Source: Flavobacterium cutihirudinis (GTDB taxonomy: Bacteria > Bacteroidota > Bacteroidia > Flavobacteriales > Flavobacteriaceae). Taken from it: a stretch of DNA of 64,000 nucleotides. The stretch's first letter is position 1. Each line of letters starts with the position of its first letter. The DNA is taken from assembly GCF_003385895.1 (NCBI RefSeq), contig NZ_QRDQ01000009.1:744001-808000 (forward strand). Direction: 5' to 3'. Below are positions 53,331 to 63,242 of the stretch, piece after piece. The translations under genes were made by a program, and so were the position numbers. The notes below the pieces were generated by a model. It ran no database searches, was not told the origin of the DNA, and saw only the letters and a list, made by a program, of their open reading frames with translations.

Positions 53331-55646
53331 CTATCTTACATCCTTATTTTTTAAAGTAATCGATCCTCCTTTGCTAAATTCCAATTCTATAAATTCGTCT
53401 GAAATTTGTTTAGCACTTGCGTTTTGATTTCCCTCTATTATCCAATTTTTAAAAGGCGCTTTTAATTTGGTTTTTCCGCCCTGCTCTGCTACAATCTTGA
53501 TTTCTGAAATACTTCCATTTTTCTTTGAAGCACTTACCAAAAATGCACCTTGCGCTCTCAAAGTTGTAAAAGAAACGTCTTTCCAATTTGCCGGTATCGC
53601 AGGCATAATTTCTATAAAGCCAGCTTGACTTTGCAACAACATTTCTTGTAAACCTGCTGCAAAAGCGAAATTACCTTCCAATGTAAAAGGACGATATTGA
53701 AACTTTGAATAACCGGATTTGGTCTGATCTCCGTTAACATGAAAACTATTTTTAAGGCAAAAAGCTTTGGCAAAAATTTCTAAATCTTTAGCAGCACCTT
53801 CTCCATCTTTTGCCCTCGCTTTAAGATTTGCCATCCATGAATACGAATAACCACACCAATAATCCGGTCCGACCTTATCTACAAGTTTGATCGTATTTTT
53901 AATCACTGATTGTGATTTTTCTCCATCTTCCCATTCAATTAAACTCAGCGGATGTATGGCCATCAAATTAGAAAAATGTCTATGAGACTGGCTATATGGC
54001 ATTGTTGGGGTAATCATCAATTCATTGTTTGCTGTAAGGGCATAATCCGGAAATTCATCTAAGATTTTTTTCCAATGACTTGCTTCCTGTTTTAATCCCA
54101 ATTCAGTTGCCAATTCAGCTGCCGCTTTAAAAGTAAAAGTCATTAATGCCAAATCATAATTTGTATTCTGATTGAACCACGCACTAATATCATTATCATT
54201 TATTTCAGGGCTGGAACTAATTGGTAATTTTCTAAAGCCTTTCTCGTCCTTTACAGTAATCTGTTCCAAATGTTTTGCCACGTCTTTAATCCACGGGTAT
54301 GCTTTTTGCTCCAAAAATTTACGATCCATGCTATAACGCCATTGCAAATAATAATGGTGGCCCAGCCACGCTGATACGGTTGGCGAAAAAGAATATTGAA
54401 TCCATCCTCCCATTTCGGTTCCGTCAAGGGTTGTAACACCTGGAACTGCAAGACCATCATTTCCAAAATACATTTTGGTATATCGCTTATAATTAGCTTT
54501 ATTTTTCTCAAGATCATCAATATAGCCCATCGCTTCCTCCAAATGATTTGCACTATAAGAAGGCCAATAACTTAGTTGCGTATTTAAATCATGATGATAA
54601 TCGCCTTTCCATGGCGGTAGTCTTCCGTTATCTGCAGTCCAAACCGCTTGAAGGGAAATTGGCGGAGCGCCTCTTCGCGCAGCTGATCCAAATTTATATT
54701 GCTCCAAATACCATTGTTTTTCCAATAAAGCATCAGGTACCGAAATACTGGATTGGTCCCAGAATTTTGTCCACCACGAAATATGACTTTTTAAATCGGT
54801 ATTATAACCACTTTCCAAAGTCTTTTTAGCAACACTCTCAGCAACAGGATTCACCTTTTTATCAGGAAACTGAGACGTAATACTCCAAACACCTTCAATA
54901 GTGGAATCGTTTATTTTCTTCCAGCTGACGCTAATGTTATACTTAAATCCTCCCCAACCTTCCTGCTCATAAGAAATAGTATTTCCTTTTTGGGTTATCT
55001 GGCCTTGCTTATAACCTAAGCGTGCTAAATCATCTCCACCTACCGGATCTCCGGAAACTTTTACTTCGCCCTGATATCTCGGTGTAATTAAATGAGGAAT
55101 AAAATCTTTTTTTAAATTTTCAAAACGAAACCATCCAACCGGTTTAACAGCATGTACAAATGTTTTCAAAATAGTTCCGTTTTCCCATTTTACTTCGCAT
55201 AAAGCATCTTTAAGTGTTAGTCTTACTGATGAAACTGGTCCCCAATTCTGAATATCAAATTCTAATGCGCCGCCCGGAATTTTACTTGGTGCCGGTTCAT
55301 TGTCATAAGGTTCGTCAAAATATTTTTGTACAATGCCATAATCCTTCTTCTCCACTTGTCCTTCTACCCATTTGTAACTAAACTCTTTGCGGTGCAACCC
55401 TTTCATAGGGCGCATATCCCATAAATCAGCTCTGTCAAGTGACAAATGCAAATTATTTCCTTTTTGCCACACTAAGGCACCAACCATTCCATTTCCAAGC
55501 GGAATACCTTCATCCCAAGATGTTGCGAGCGAATTAAAATTGAGTTCCTGTTTAGAAACTACTTTTTCTTTGTCTTTAAATGACTGTGCATTTAAAGACA
55601 AAGAAGTTATAGAAGCAAAAATTAAAACCAGATGAAGTGCTTTCAT
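53331..55646 (-). CDS. GH95-like glycosidase (alpha-L-fucosidase/galactosidase type) with substituted catalytic base
   Basis: 771 residues with signal peptide (cut near LSLNAQ). The N-terminal beta domain shows SWDEGIPLGNGMVGALVW. The (alpha/alpha)6 barrel has Asp353 and Asn355 in HHDLNTQLSYWP and Glu481 in SSSPEIND. It ends with LEGNFAFAAGLQEMLLQSQ, where Glu657 occupies the position that in characterised GH95 enzymes holds the Asp activating water in DGNFG. The fold assignment is clear, and the acid pair N/D and Glu481 look conserved. The Asp-to-Glu change at the base makes substrate or activity uncertain. It is the last gene of the fucose operon, 11 bp after the GH29 gene. Confidence 0.82.
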   Translation of the reverse strand: MKALHLVLIFASITSLSLNAQSFKDKEKVVSKQELNFNSLATSWDEGIPLGNGMVGALVWQKGNNLHLSLDRADLWDMRPMKGLHRKEFSYKWVEGQVEKKDYGIVQKYFDEPYDNEPAPSKIPGGALEFDIQNWGPVSSVRLTLKDALCEVKWENGTILKTFVHAVKPVGWFRFENLKKDFIPHLITPRYQGEVKVSGDPVGGDDLARLGYKQGQITQKGNTISYEQEGWGGFKYNISVSWKKINDSTIEGVWSITSQFPDKKVNPVAESVAKKTLESGYNTDLKSHISWWTKFWDQSSISVPDALLEKQWYLEQYKFGSAARRGAPPISLQAVWTADNGRLPPWKGDYHHDLNTQLSYWPSYSANHLEEAMGYIDDLEKNKANYKRYTKMYFGNDGLAVPGVTTLDGTEMGGWIQYSFSPTVSAWLGHHYYLQWRYSMDRKFLEQKAYPWIKDVAKHLEQITVKDEKGFRKLPISSSPEINDNDISAWFNQNTNYDLALMTFTFKAAAELATELGLKQEASHWKKILDEFPDYALTANNELMITPTMPYSQSHRHFSNLMAIHPLSLIEWEDGEKSQSVIKNTIKLVDKVGPDYWCGYSYSWMANLKARAKDGEGAAKDLEIFAKAFCLKNSFHVNGDQTKSGYSKFQYRPFTLEGNFAFAAGLQEMLLQSQAGFIEIMPAIPANWKDVSFTTLRAQGAFLVSASKKNGSISEIKIVAEQGGKTKLKAPFKNWIIEGNQNASAKQISDEFIELEFSKGGSITLKNKDVR

Positions 55647-55657
55647 TAATTTATATT

Positions 55658-57154
55658 TTAGGATTTTAGCTGTATTTTTCTATACTGTTTTTCAACATCA
55701 TTTGAAATCCCAATATGATAAATCGAAGGAATTTCTTTAGAATGAAGAATGTTTAATCTCAGTTTTGATGCATTATAGACTTCCGGCAATTTTATTATTT
55801 TGCATGAACCTACCTCATCTCCCATATAAACTGTTTTCCATTTTCCATCAATCATCAACTCAATTGAAAACTGATCAATATGATATTGTTTTAAAGTTGA
55901 AAAACCATCTTCAAGATCAATGCTTTCCGGATGTTCAAAAATGGTAATTCTATTTAGTTTTTTGGCATTTACTAGATCCATTTCGATTGTAGCCGTCTTT
56001 TCTCCTGCAGTCCAATAAGTTTCCAAACTTAAATCATTAATTTTTGAAATATCGAACTTTTTGTCATTTGACGAATTTGTAGCCTTAACTGGCAAGTTGA
56101 AAGATAAATTAGTTGGCCCTGCCGGAAATTTTCCTCCGCCCCGAATACCTAATCTATCCGCCAATTCGAAAATCCTGTTCTTTTCATGTTCTCTAATTTG
56201 TCCGTGTTCATCTGGCGGAACATTCAAAATCATGATATTATTATTTGCTGTTGTCCAGTAAAACAACTCCTCCAATTCATCAAGATCTCTGGCTGGTAAA
56301 TTTTCTTTTTTCTGAAACCAATTCCAACGGTTTGACAAACATAATGTATGTTCAAAAATTAAATAAGTCTGTCCATCAGGCTGACTAAATATTTTTGGAT
56401 CATCCCATCTTGCTAAATTAGGATCTTTTGTTCTAAAATCGACTGGCCAAAAACGTACTTTGTCACCCGTTTTCTGATCTGAAGGTTGCTGAATTGTTCC
56501 CGGTTTTCCATCAACACTAATTGTATGATTTACTGTCACTAAACAGTTTGGTTGCAGTTTTTTAATGTGAGCATACACTTCTGGAATATGCCAGGCATCA
56601 TCCTTTTTTGCCCATGCACCATCAAACCAGATTTCACATATATTTCCATAATTGGTCAATAATTCTGTTAGTTGATTTTTCATATAATCAACATAGGGCT
56701 GCGGGTCCTTTAAATCATGGCTTTTTTCATGTTGATCCCATAAGGAGTAATATAACCCTAATTCAATTCCGTATTTTTTACATGCTTTGGCAACCTCGGC
56801 AATAACATCTCTTTTTACTGGACTTGACGCAACATCATATTCAGTGTATTTGCTATCCCACAAGCAAAAACCATCGTGATGTTTCGTAACCAAAATGACA
56901 TATTTAAAACCGGCTTCTTTTGCTGTTTTCACCCAGCTATCAGGATCTAACTGATCTGGATTATAAGACGAAACGGGCAATTTTCCGTCAGACCATTCTA
57001 TTTGGTTAAACGTATTAATACCAAAATGGATAAACATTCCATAACCTCTTTCTACTTGTGTAAGCTGAAGTTTAGAAATTTGTTGAGCCGACAAACTGAG
57101 AAAGCATATACTCAGCAAGAAGCTAAACAGAAATTTTATTTTATTTGAGTTCAT
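55658..57154 (-). CDS. GH29 alpha-L-fucosidase with C-terminal F5/8-type binding domain
   Basis: 498 residues with signal peptide (cut near LSAQQ). The GH29 barrel has KHHDGFCLWDSKYT, the nucleophile Asp178 in EIWFDGAW, and LPPDEHGQI-like structural motifs (LNVPPDEHGQ). The C-terminal part (about 370-498) is a discoidin/CBM32-like beta sandwich starting SNDKKFDISKINDLSLETYW. That would bind galactose- or fucose-containing glycans. Acid/base is not fixed by sequence in this subfamily. Second GH29 of the operon. Confidence 0.92.
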   Translation of the reverse strand: MNSNKIKFLFSFLLSICFLSLSAQQISKLQLTQVERGYGMFIHFGINTFNQIEWSDGKLPVSSYNPDQLDPDSWVKTAKEAGFKYVILVTKHHDGFCLWDSKYTEYDVASSPVKRDVIAEVAKACKKYGIELGLYYSLWDQHEKSHDLKDPQPYVDYMKNQLTELLTNYGNICEIWFDGAWAKKDDAWHIPEVYAHIKKLQPNCLVTVNHTISVDGKPGTIQQPSDQKTGDKVRFWPVDFRTKDPNLARWDDPKIFSQPDGQTYLIFEHTLCLSNRWNWFQKKENLPARDLDELEELFYWTTANNNIMILNVPPDEHGQIREHEKNRIFELADRLGIRGGGKFPAGPTNLSFNLPVKATNSSNDKKFDISKINDLSLETYWTAGEKTATIEMDLVNAKKLNRITIFEHPESIDLEDGFSTLKQYHIDQFSIELMIDGKWKTVYMGDEVGSCKIIKLPEVYNASKLRLNILHSKEIPSIYHIGISNDVEKQYRKIQLKS

Positions 57155-57175
57155 AAAAAAAATATTGAAATTGAA

Positions 57176-58960
57176 TTATTTTGAATAAATTGTAATGTCT
57201 AAATTGGGTTTTAATTGATTTTCTAATTTTATATATCTGATTTCTTTTCCAGGAATGTATACACCGGCTAAAAATGAGCTAATACTTATTTCTCCAAGAT
57301 TTTCTGAACTAGTTCCTTCATTTTCCCAGCTTTTCCCATCTTTTGAAACAGAAATAATTAATGTACCCGCATTTCCTGATATACTTAATCCTGTAACTTT
57401 TTTATCCGTATGTAAATCTATAATGGCATTTTTATCTTTCCAGTCTGTTTTCTTTAGCTTAACGACTTTAAATTTTTCGCCATAAGCAGGATCATCAAAA
57501 ACAGATGTGGAAGTTTTAATTTCTTGTACTTCACTTACATTATTGATCATATTTAATACAATTACTGTAACTAATTTATCCGGGTTTTTAGGTTTGTTGA
57601 AAGTTATAAAGGAATCTTTTTCAGTATAAATCAGCTTTTCATTACTATTTAGAAAACTCGCTGATAATAGCTTATTTCCCGAAATCCTTGGCAAACTCAA
57701 TTTTTCTTTATCCCAATTGTATACATAAATATAAATCTTCTTGTTCGAGTAAACTGAGCCATAATTTTTAGAAGGCATCCATGGACCGCCATTAGTTCCA
57801 TAATAGGCTTCACCATTATTTTTTAGCCATTTTCCAACTGCTAATAAGGTGTCTTTTTGAGCACCATCAAACTCACCGTTCCAATGTGCGCCCCAGCTTA
57901 ATAATACATTTCCGTTGCCTGAGGCTGCCGATAACATTTCCTGCAACAGCGATTTAACGGACCTGATTTTAGGCTCTGGAGAATAGGCCCAGCTTCCGTT
58001 TAAGGTCATCGCGCTTTCCCACGGCCTTTTTTGATACATTCCGATACGTTGTTCAGGCGTATCAAAATCACCGGGAATACTGGCTCTGTTATTAATTATA
58101 ATACCTGGTTGCAAACGTCGAATCATGCGAGTAAGATTTTCAGAATCCCACATATCAGCGGTAAACATTCCGCCCCAATATACAGCATCAAACCAAAAAA
58201 TATCAATTTTGCCATACTTCGTGCAGAGTTCCTCAATAGCTTTATACTGATAATCAATATATTTAGAATGGCTTGAACCCGGCGCAACTTTCTTACCCGG
58301 AAGTGCCTGATAATATGGAGGATCTGAAATTTGTTTAATTGTATTTGGATCAACAGGAGCATAATCCGGATGATACCAATCTCGCTGAGAATAATAAAAC
58401 CCAAAAGGCATTTTTGCTTTATGACAAGCATCTGCAATTTCTTTAATATAATCCCTTCCGAAAGGCGTATTGGTAATCTTAAATTCCGAATATTTAGTAT
58501 CCCACATATGAAAACCATCATGATGTTTTGCGATGACTACAATATATTTTTGTCCAGCCTCCTGAGCTATTTTCACCCATTCGTCTGCATTGAATTTTTC
58601 CAATTTAAACTTTTCAGGCCATTTCGTCCAAACACTTTCAGGATATTCTCCATGCCCCTGATCCGGTGCTTTTCTGGTATAAACAATAGGCCAGCTCAAG
58701 TCTTTACTTACATAAGACGAAAGTCCAAAATGAATAAACATTCCATATCTGGCATCTTTAAACCATTTCATTTCCTTCTCCGTAGCAAAATTACTTGAGT
58801 TCCACTGCTCGTCAGTAAATGGCTGATACAAATAAGACTCGCTTTTATTTAACAAAAACCTTTTATCGTTATCTAATACCGACCATTGAGCAAAAACATT
58901 GGCGCAGAGAAACAGCATAGAAAAGCAAAGAAGTCTATTAATTTTATTTGTATCGTTCAT
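57176..58960 (-). CDS. GH29 alpha-L-fucosidase, large exported form
   Basis: 594 residues with signal peptide (cut near NVFAQW). The barrel has KHHDGFHMWDTKYSEF, FYYSQRDWYHPDY and the nucleophile Asp258 in DIFWFDAVYWGG. The C-terminal beta domain (480-594) carries short strands and a probable sugar-binding role. Overall it is closest to the larger Bacteroidota GH29 forms. It lies 21 bp upstream of the second GH29 gene on the same transcript. Specificity (alpha-1,2/3/4 linkage) is unresolved. Confidence 0.9.
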   Translation of the reverse strand: MNDTNKINRLLCFSMLFLCANVFAQWSVLDNDKRFLLNKSESYLYQPFTDEQWNSSNFATEKEMKWFKDARYGMFIHFGLSSYVSKDLSWPIVYTRKAPDQGHGEYPESVWTKWPEKFKLEKFNADEWVKIAQEAGQKYIVVIAKHHDGFHMWDTKYSEFKITNTPFGRDYIKEIADACHKAKMPFGFYYSQRDWYHPDYAPVDPNTIKQISDPPYYQALPGKKVAPGSSHSKYIDYQYKAIEELCTKYGKIDIFWFDAVYWGGMFTADMWDSENLTRMIRRLQPGIIINNRASIPGDFDTPEQRIGMYQKRPWESAMTLNGSWAYSPEPKIRSVKSLLQEMLSAASGNGNVLLSWGAHWNGEFDGAQKDTLLAVGKWLKNNGEAYYGTNGGPWMPSKNYGSVYSNKKIYIYVYNWDKEKLSLPRISGNKLLSASFLNSNEKLIYTEKDSFITFNKPKNPDKLVTVIVLNMINNVSEVQEIKTSTSVFDDPAYGEKFKVVKLKKTDWKDKNAIIDLHTDKKVTGLSISGNAGTLIISVSKDGKSWENEGTSSENLGEISISSFLAGVYIPGKEIRYIKLENQLKPNLDITIYSK

Positions 58961-59034
58961 AAATGAAAATATTCAATCTTAATCTGAAAAATATTAAACC
59001 AGTCAAAAGTCACAAAATGCAGTACTTTAGAATC

Positions 59035-59805
59035 TTAATCGAACCTTCTGTATCCAAGTTCTGCTCCACCGCTTACGGGCATTATAGTTCCGGTAATAAA
59101 TCGCGCTTTATCTGATATCAGAAACGCACATGCATCTGCAATCACATCTCCCTCAGGACAATATCCCAAAACATGAATATCATCCAGATACTTTTCTATT
59201 TTATGAGCGTCTTCCTGTAATTTTCCCCATTCCCTAAGCATTGGAGTCCAAACTCCTGCAGGTGAGACAGCATTTACTCTGATTTTATATTTAGCATAAT
59301 CTAAAGCCATTGATTTGGTTAAAGCGTTTAAAGCTCCTTTTGTTGCTGAATAAGCAGCATGATTCGCCTGACCTATTTCGCCCACAATACTGCTTGTATT
59401 TAATATACAACCTTGTGTAAGTTTCAAAGATTCCAAACCATATTTTGTCGTATAAAACACACCTTTAAGATTTACATCAAAAAGTCTATTCCATTCTTCT
59501 TCACTAGTTTCATGCAATGGCAATGAAGGATTTGCGATACCGGCATTGTTATGAATTACATCAATTTTACCATATTTTTTCAAAGCATGCTGAATCCCTA
59601 ATTTGACATCATTAGCATTTGATACATCTCCTAAAAAAGAGCTATGCTCTTCTCCCAGCACTTTTACAGATTCAGTCAGGGACCGCTCTTCGTTTGCCAT
59701 AATAACTACTTTAGCCCCTGCTTCAGCGTATTTTTTGGCACACTCTAATCCAATGCCTGTTGATCCTCCCGTTAGAAATATAATTTTATTTGCTAATAGC
59801 TGCAT
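59035..59805 (-). CDS. Short-chain dehydrogenase/reductase, probable L-fucose or 2-keto-3-deoxy-L-fuconate dehydrogenase
   Basis: 256 residues, cytoplasmic classical SDR. It has the glycine motif TGGSTGIG (12-19), NNAG (86-89), Ser138/139 and the catalytic Tyr152-Lys156 in YSATK. Asn38 follows beta-2 (MANEE), so NAD versus NADP cannot be decided. Between genes for an L-fucose mutarotase-like protein and GH29 enzymes, it should oxidise L-fucose to fuconolactone or act at the 2-keto-3-deoxy-L-fuconate step. Both are SDR reactions in known oxidative fucose routes. Confidence 0.88.
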   Translation of the reverse strand: MQLLANKIIFLTGGSTGIGLECAKKYAEAGAKVVIMANEERSLTESVKVLGEEHSSFLGDVSNANDVKLGIQHALKKYGKIDVIHNNAGIANPSLPLHETSEEEWNRLFDVNLKGVFYTTKYGLESLKLTQGCILNTSSIVGEIGQANHAAYSATKGALNALTKSMALDYAKYKIRVNAVSPAGVWTPMLREWGKLQEDAHKIEKYLDDIHVLGYCPEGDVIADACAFLISDKARFITGTIMPVSGGAELGYRRFD

Positions 59806-59819
59806 ATTTTTTAAATCTT

Positions 59820-60275
59820 TTAATTTGTATGAAATACTTCTTCCATATTAGTCCATATTTGCTTTTTTTCGGCCGCTTCCGGCAATGGTTTTTGTGTTGA
59901 ATCGGTCAATTTCCACCATTGTTGTGTTGTACGATCTGCGGCCATTTTCTTCATATCCATGTCGTAATCCGATCCTGTATATTCGAAATAGCTGAACAGA
60001 TAATACTCGTTTCCAATTTTCTTAAGATAGATGGAATAGTTCTGAATATTGCAGTCCTTAATTTTCTTTAAAACTGCCGGCCATACTTTTGCATGCAGTT
60101 TTTTATAATATTCGATTTTATCCTCTTTGATTCCTGTTACCATTCCAACGCGCTTCGTTACTTTAGTAGCTGCGTTTTTTTCAGAATTCAAAAGCGACGG
60201 ACTGCCTTTTTTTTCTTCCTTGCAGGACAAAAAAATCAGTGATACCAGAAAAAGTATGATGAAGCTGTTTTTCAT
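59820..60275 (-). CDS. Lipoprotein with L-rhamnose/L-fucose mutarotase (RhaM-like) domain
   Basis: 151 residues. The leader ends FLSC (Cys18), making this a likely lipoprotein despite Phe at the -3 lipobox position. A Ser/Asn-rich spacer of about 22 residues is followed by the RhaM domain: RVGMVTGIKEDKIEYYKKLHAKVWPAVLKKI with His61, NYSIYLKKIGNEYYLFSYFEY and TQQWWKL. RhaM-type mutarotases interconvert alpha and beta anomers of L-rhamnose or L-fucose and are normally cytoplasmic, so an exported version is unusual. It sits between the SDR and SSS genes of the fucose operon. Confidence 0.83.
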   Translation of the reverse strand: MKNSFIILFLVSLIFLSCKEEKKGSPSLLNSEKNAATKVTKRVGMVTGIKEDKIEYYKKLHAKVWPAVLKKIKDCNIQNYSIYLKKIGNEYYLFSYFEYTGSDYDMDMKKMAADRTTQQWWKLTDSTQKPLPEAAEKKQIWTNMEEVFHTN

Positions 60276-60311
60276 AAACTTTGTTTTTTGTATTAATAAT
60301 TTTCATTTTAT

Positions 60312-61964
60312 TTATCTAAAAATCCAAAACAAAACCCCCATCAAGAGTAATAGAACCACAGATAAGACTTTATAATTTCCTATACCTGACCAGCCACGAC
60401 TTTGCAAAGGTTCCCAAATTGATTTCCAGTACAACTTCTCACTTTCTTCGGTATGTTGAACAGGATATATATAGGAGAAAATAATTTGCATAATCAGACA
60501 CGCTACAAAAAGGTAAAAAGCCATCATCATGAATGGAATCTGAGCGATTGTGGTGTCAACAAATAACTTGTTTATTGCAAATACAATGGCTCCTAAAGCA
60601 GACCCAATCCAGAGCGTCAATTTTGCCGATTGTGCTGATGCTTTTTTCCAGAATATACCTAAAAGAAATACACAGGTAATTGGCGGAGCAATGTGCGCAA
60701 TAATATCATTTAAACCATTAAAAATACTTTCGTATCTATTTAACAAAGGCAATAAAGCGAGAGAAAACACCAATGCAATTCCTGCTGTTATTTTACCAAT
60801 TCGAACCAGTTCTTCGTCTTTTGTCTCCGGACGATAACGTTTGTAAATATCATAACCAACCATTGTTGAAATAGAGTTTAAAGCTCCTGAAATCTGACTC
60901 ATTAATCCGGACAATAATGCTGCAACCAAAATCCCAACTAATCCTGTTGGCAAAAGTTGCGTTATCATTAGTGTATAAATTCCTTTACTGTTTACAATTT
61001 CTTTTCCAGCTTCGTCGATTGATTTTAAAGCGCTTATATCAAGCTTGCCAGATTGCGCTAATGTGTAAGCAAACAAACCCGGAATAATGAAGATAAAAAC
61101 AGGCAATATTTTAATGAACCCACAAAATAAAGGACCGACTCTGGCGTGGTTTTCATCTTTTGCACCTAAAACGCGTTGCACAATAGTCTGATCAGCACAC
61201 CAATACCATATTCCAAGTACAGGATATCCTAAAAGAACAGCATACCAAGGCATTCCGCTCGCATCGCCATGAGGACGCAACATGGATAATTTATCCATTT
61301 GGTTTGTTGAATGCAATACGTCAACCATTGGTTCCCATCCGCCCATTTTAAAATAAGCTGCAAAACTTATGATGGCTGCCCCAATTATCAGGACAACTGT
61401 CTGAATAGATTCTGTAACTACAACAGCTTTTAATCCTCCAACAATTGTATAAATTGCTGTAATAATAGAAATTACAATAACACTTGTGTACATATTGACA
61501 CCAAATAATGTTTTTAAGACGATCCCGCCCGCCAACATTGAAAAAGCAATATGAATAATTATAGCCGATACAATTGAAACAATAACCAACCAGTCACGAC
61601 TTGAACGATCATAGCGTTTCTCCAAAAAATCAGGTAATGTTGCTACTCCTGATTTTATATAAAAAGGAGAAAAAAACAAAGCCAGTAAAATCAAGGTAAA
61701 AGCCGCCATCCACTCGAAATTTCCGTTGAGAATACCCGAATCAAATCCGCTTTGCGCTAAACTTACCAAATGAACTGTGGAGATGTTTGTAGCAAACAAT
61801 GCTAAACCAATCGCCGGCCATTTTAAAGTTTTTCCCGCAAGGAAATATTCACTTGCAGCATTATCTTTATTTTTCCTTTTGTGACGAATCCCATACCATA
61901 ATCCGACTGCCAGAATACCCAGCACATAACAAATGCTGATAATGAGATCTGTAAATTGTATCAT
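60312..61964 (-). CDS. Sodium:solute symporter family (SSS/SGLT-like) transporter, probable L-fucose uptake
   Basis: 550 residues, about 14 TM segments. FTDLIISICYVLGILAVGLWYG begins it, and AVGLALFATNISTVHLVSLAQSGF matches the SGLT-like sugar-site region, with YTIVGGLKAVVVTESIQTVVLI as the SSS signature. A C-terminal TM with QSRGWSGIGNYKVLSVVL ends it. In this operon it should import L-fucose or a small fucoside with Na+. It starts 38 bp after the dehydratase stop. Confidence 0.92.
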   Translation of the reverse strand: MIQFTDLIISICYVLGILAVGLWYGIRHKRKNKDNAASEYFLAGKTLKWPAIGLALFATNISTVHLVSLAQSGFDSGILNGNFEWMAAFTLILLALFFSPFYIKSGVATLPDFLEKRYDRSSRDWLVIVSIVSAIIIHIAFSMLAGGIVLKTLFGVNMYTSVIVISIITAIYTIVGGLKAVVVTESIQTVVLIIGAAIISFAAYFKMGGWEPMVDVLHSTNQMDKLSMLRPHGDASGMPWYAVLLGYPVLGIWYWCADQTIVQRVLGAKDENHARVGPLFCGFIKILPVFIFIIPGLFAYTLAQSGKLDISALKSIDEAGKEIVNSKGIYTLMITQLLPTGLVGILVAALLSGLMSQISGALNSISTMVGYDIYKRYRPETKDEELVRIGKITAGIALVFSLALLPLLNRYESIFNGLNDIIAHIAPPITCVFLLGIFWKKASAQSAKLTLWIGSALGAIVFAINKLFVDTTIAQIPFMMMAFYLFVACLIMQIIFSYIYPVQHTEESEKLYWKSIWEPLQSRGWSGIGNYKVLSVVLLLLMGVLFWIFR

Positions 61965-62002
61965 TGTTATCTATTTTTTTTAATTCTTTATTTATGCCGA
62001 TT

Positions 62003-63226
62003 CTATCCTTTTAAATCACAACTGCTTCCCGGTTCCATAGGCGTTCTATATACACCGTTTTCAATTTTTACAGGATGTACAAAGTGTTTCTGAAGATGCG
62101 GAATATGTTCTAAAAACAAAGCTTCATGTCCCATTGAAATATGATTGAATAAAACCAAATGCTGATGCAGCTGCCCCATATCGCCTACATGTGGCACAAC
62201 CGGAACACCATATTTTTTACATAATAAACTTACCGAAATAAATTCACTTACTCCGCCAACTCGCACAGCATCAACTTGCATAAAGCCCGCGCTTTTTGTT
62301 TGAAGGTAATTTTTAAAAATAACACGATTCGGCACATGCTCACCTAAAGCTAATTTGGTTGGCGCTATTGCTTCAGCCAAAACCTTATGCGCTAATACAT
62401 CGTCTGGATGAGTTGGCTCTTCTATCCAATACGGGTTCATAGATAAAAATTGCGGACAAATTTCTAATGCTTGTGGCAATGTCCATTGTTGGTTGGCATC
62501 CAGCATTATTTTAGCAGAATCACCAGCGGCTTCTCTCACTATGTGCGAACGACGAATATCACGTTCAAACTCTTTTGAACCTACTTTAAGTTTCATCGCT
62601 GTAAATCCTTCAGCAATTGCTTTTCGAACATTTTCCTTTACCTGATCATCGCTATAATTAAACCAACCAATTGAAGTGTCATAACCCGGATATCCTTTAT
62701 CGATGATTTTAGCACGTTCGTTTTTACCATTTACATTAGATTGCAACAACTCAATTGCTTGGTCTTTTGTCAACTCATCTTCCAGATAAGAAAGGTCTAA
62801 AGTGTTTACAATTTCCTCCGGTTTTAAATCAGTCAGTAATTTCCAAAGTGGCACTCCTCTTTTCTTTGCCCATAAATCATAACAAGCATTTGTTACCGAA
62901 GCTAGTGCCAGGTGTGTAATTCCTTTATGAGGCCCAAGCCAGCGAAACTGCTGCTCATTGGAAAGCGCATTAAAAACAGTTCCAAAATTGGACATCAACT
63001 CTTCAATATCCCTTCCCTTTAATTGTTCTGCGTAGAACTGCGCCGCTTTGCACACAAGATCATTTCCTTCTCCTAAAGTAAAAGCAAAACCAACACCTGT
63101 ATGTCCGCTTTCGTCATGCAAATGTGTTACAGCGTAAGAATAGAGCGGATCTCTATGAATGGCATCGCTCCCTGCGCCTTTTTCTAAGGAAAATCGTTTA
63201 TCTGATATTGAGGTTTTAAAAATCAT
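62003..63226 (-). CDS. Enolase-superfamily L-fuconate dehydratase
   Basis: 407 residues, mandelate-racemase subgroup. Catalytic Lys pair in AMKLKVG (K212, K214), metal ligands Asp243, Glu269 and Glu296, and base His346 in VVPHVGDMGQLHQH fit the L-fuconate dehydratase group, with ligand spacing close to that of characterised FucD. It dehydrates L-fuconate to 2-keto-3-deoxy-L-fuconate. No signal peptide. It lies 16 bp from the GH29 upstream and 38 bp from the symporter downstream. Confidence 0.93.
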   Translation of the reverse strand: MIFKTSISDKRFSLEKGAGSDAIHRDPLYSYAVTHLHDESGHTGVGFAFTLGEGNDLVCKAAQFYAEQLKGRDIEELMSNFGTVFNALSNEQQFRWLGPHKGITHLALASVTNACYDLWAKKRGVPLWKLLTDLKPEEIVNTLDLSYLEDELTKDQAIELLQSNVNGKNERAKIIDKGYPGYDTSIGWFNYSDDQVKENVRKAIAEGFTAMKLKVGSKEFERDIRRSHIVREAAGDSAKIMLDANQQWTLPQALEICPQFLSMNPYWIEEPTHPDDVLAHKVLAEAIAPTKLALGEHVPNRVIFKNYLQTKSAGFMQVDAVRVGGVSEFISVSLLCKKYGVPVVPHVGDMGQLHQHLVLFNHISMGHEALFLEHIPHLQKHFVHPVKIENGVYRTPMEPGSSCDLKG

Positions 63227-63242
63227 TTTTTAGTTTAATTAA

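Noticed and set aside
58331..58798. 155-codon open frame antisense to the large GH29
   Set aside because: Antisense shadow of a clear GH29 coding sequence, rich in Ile/Phe/Arg as expected for a reversed frame.
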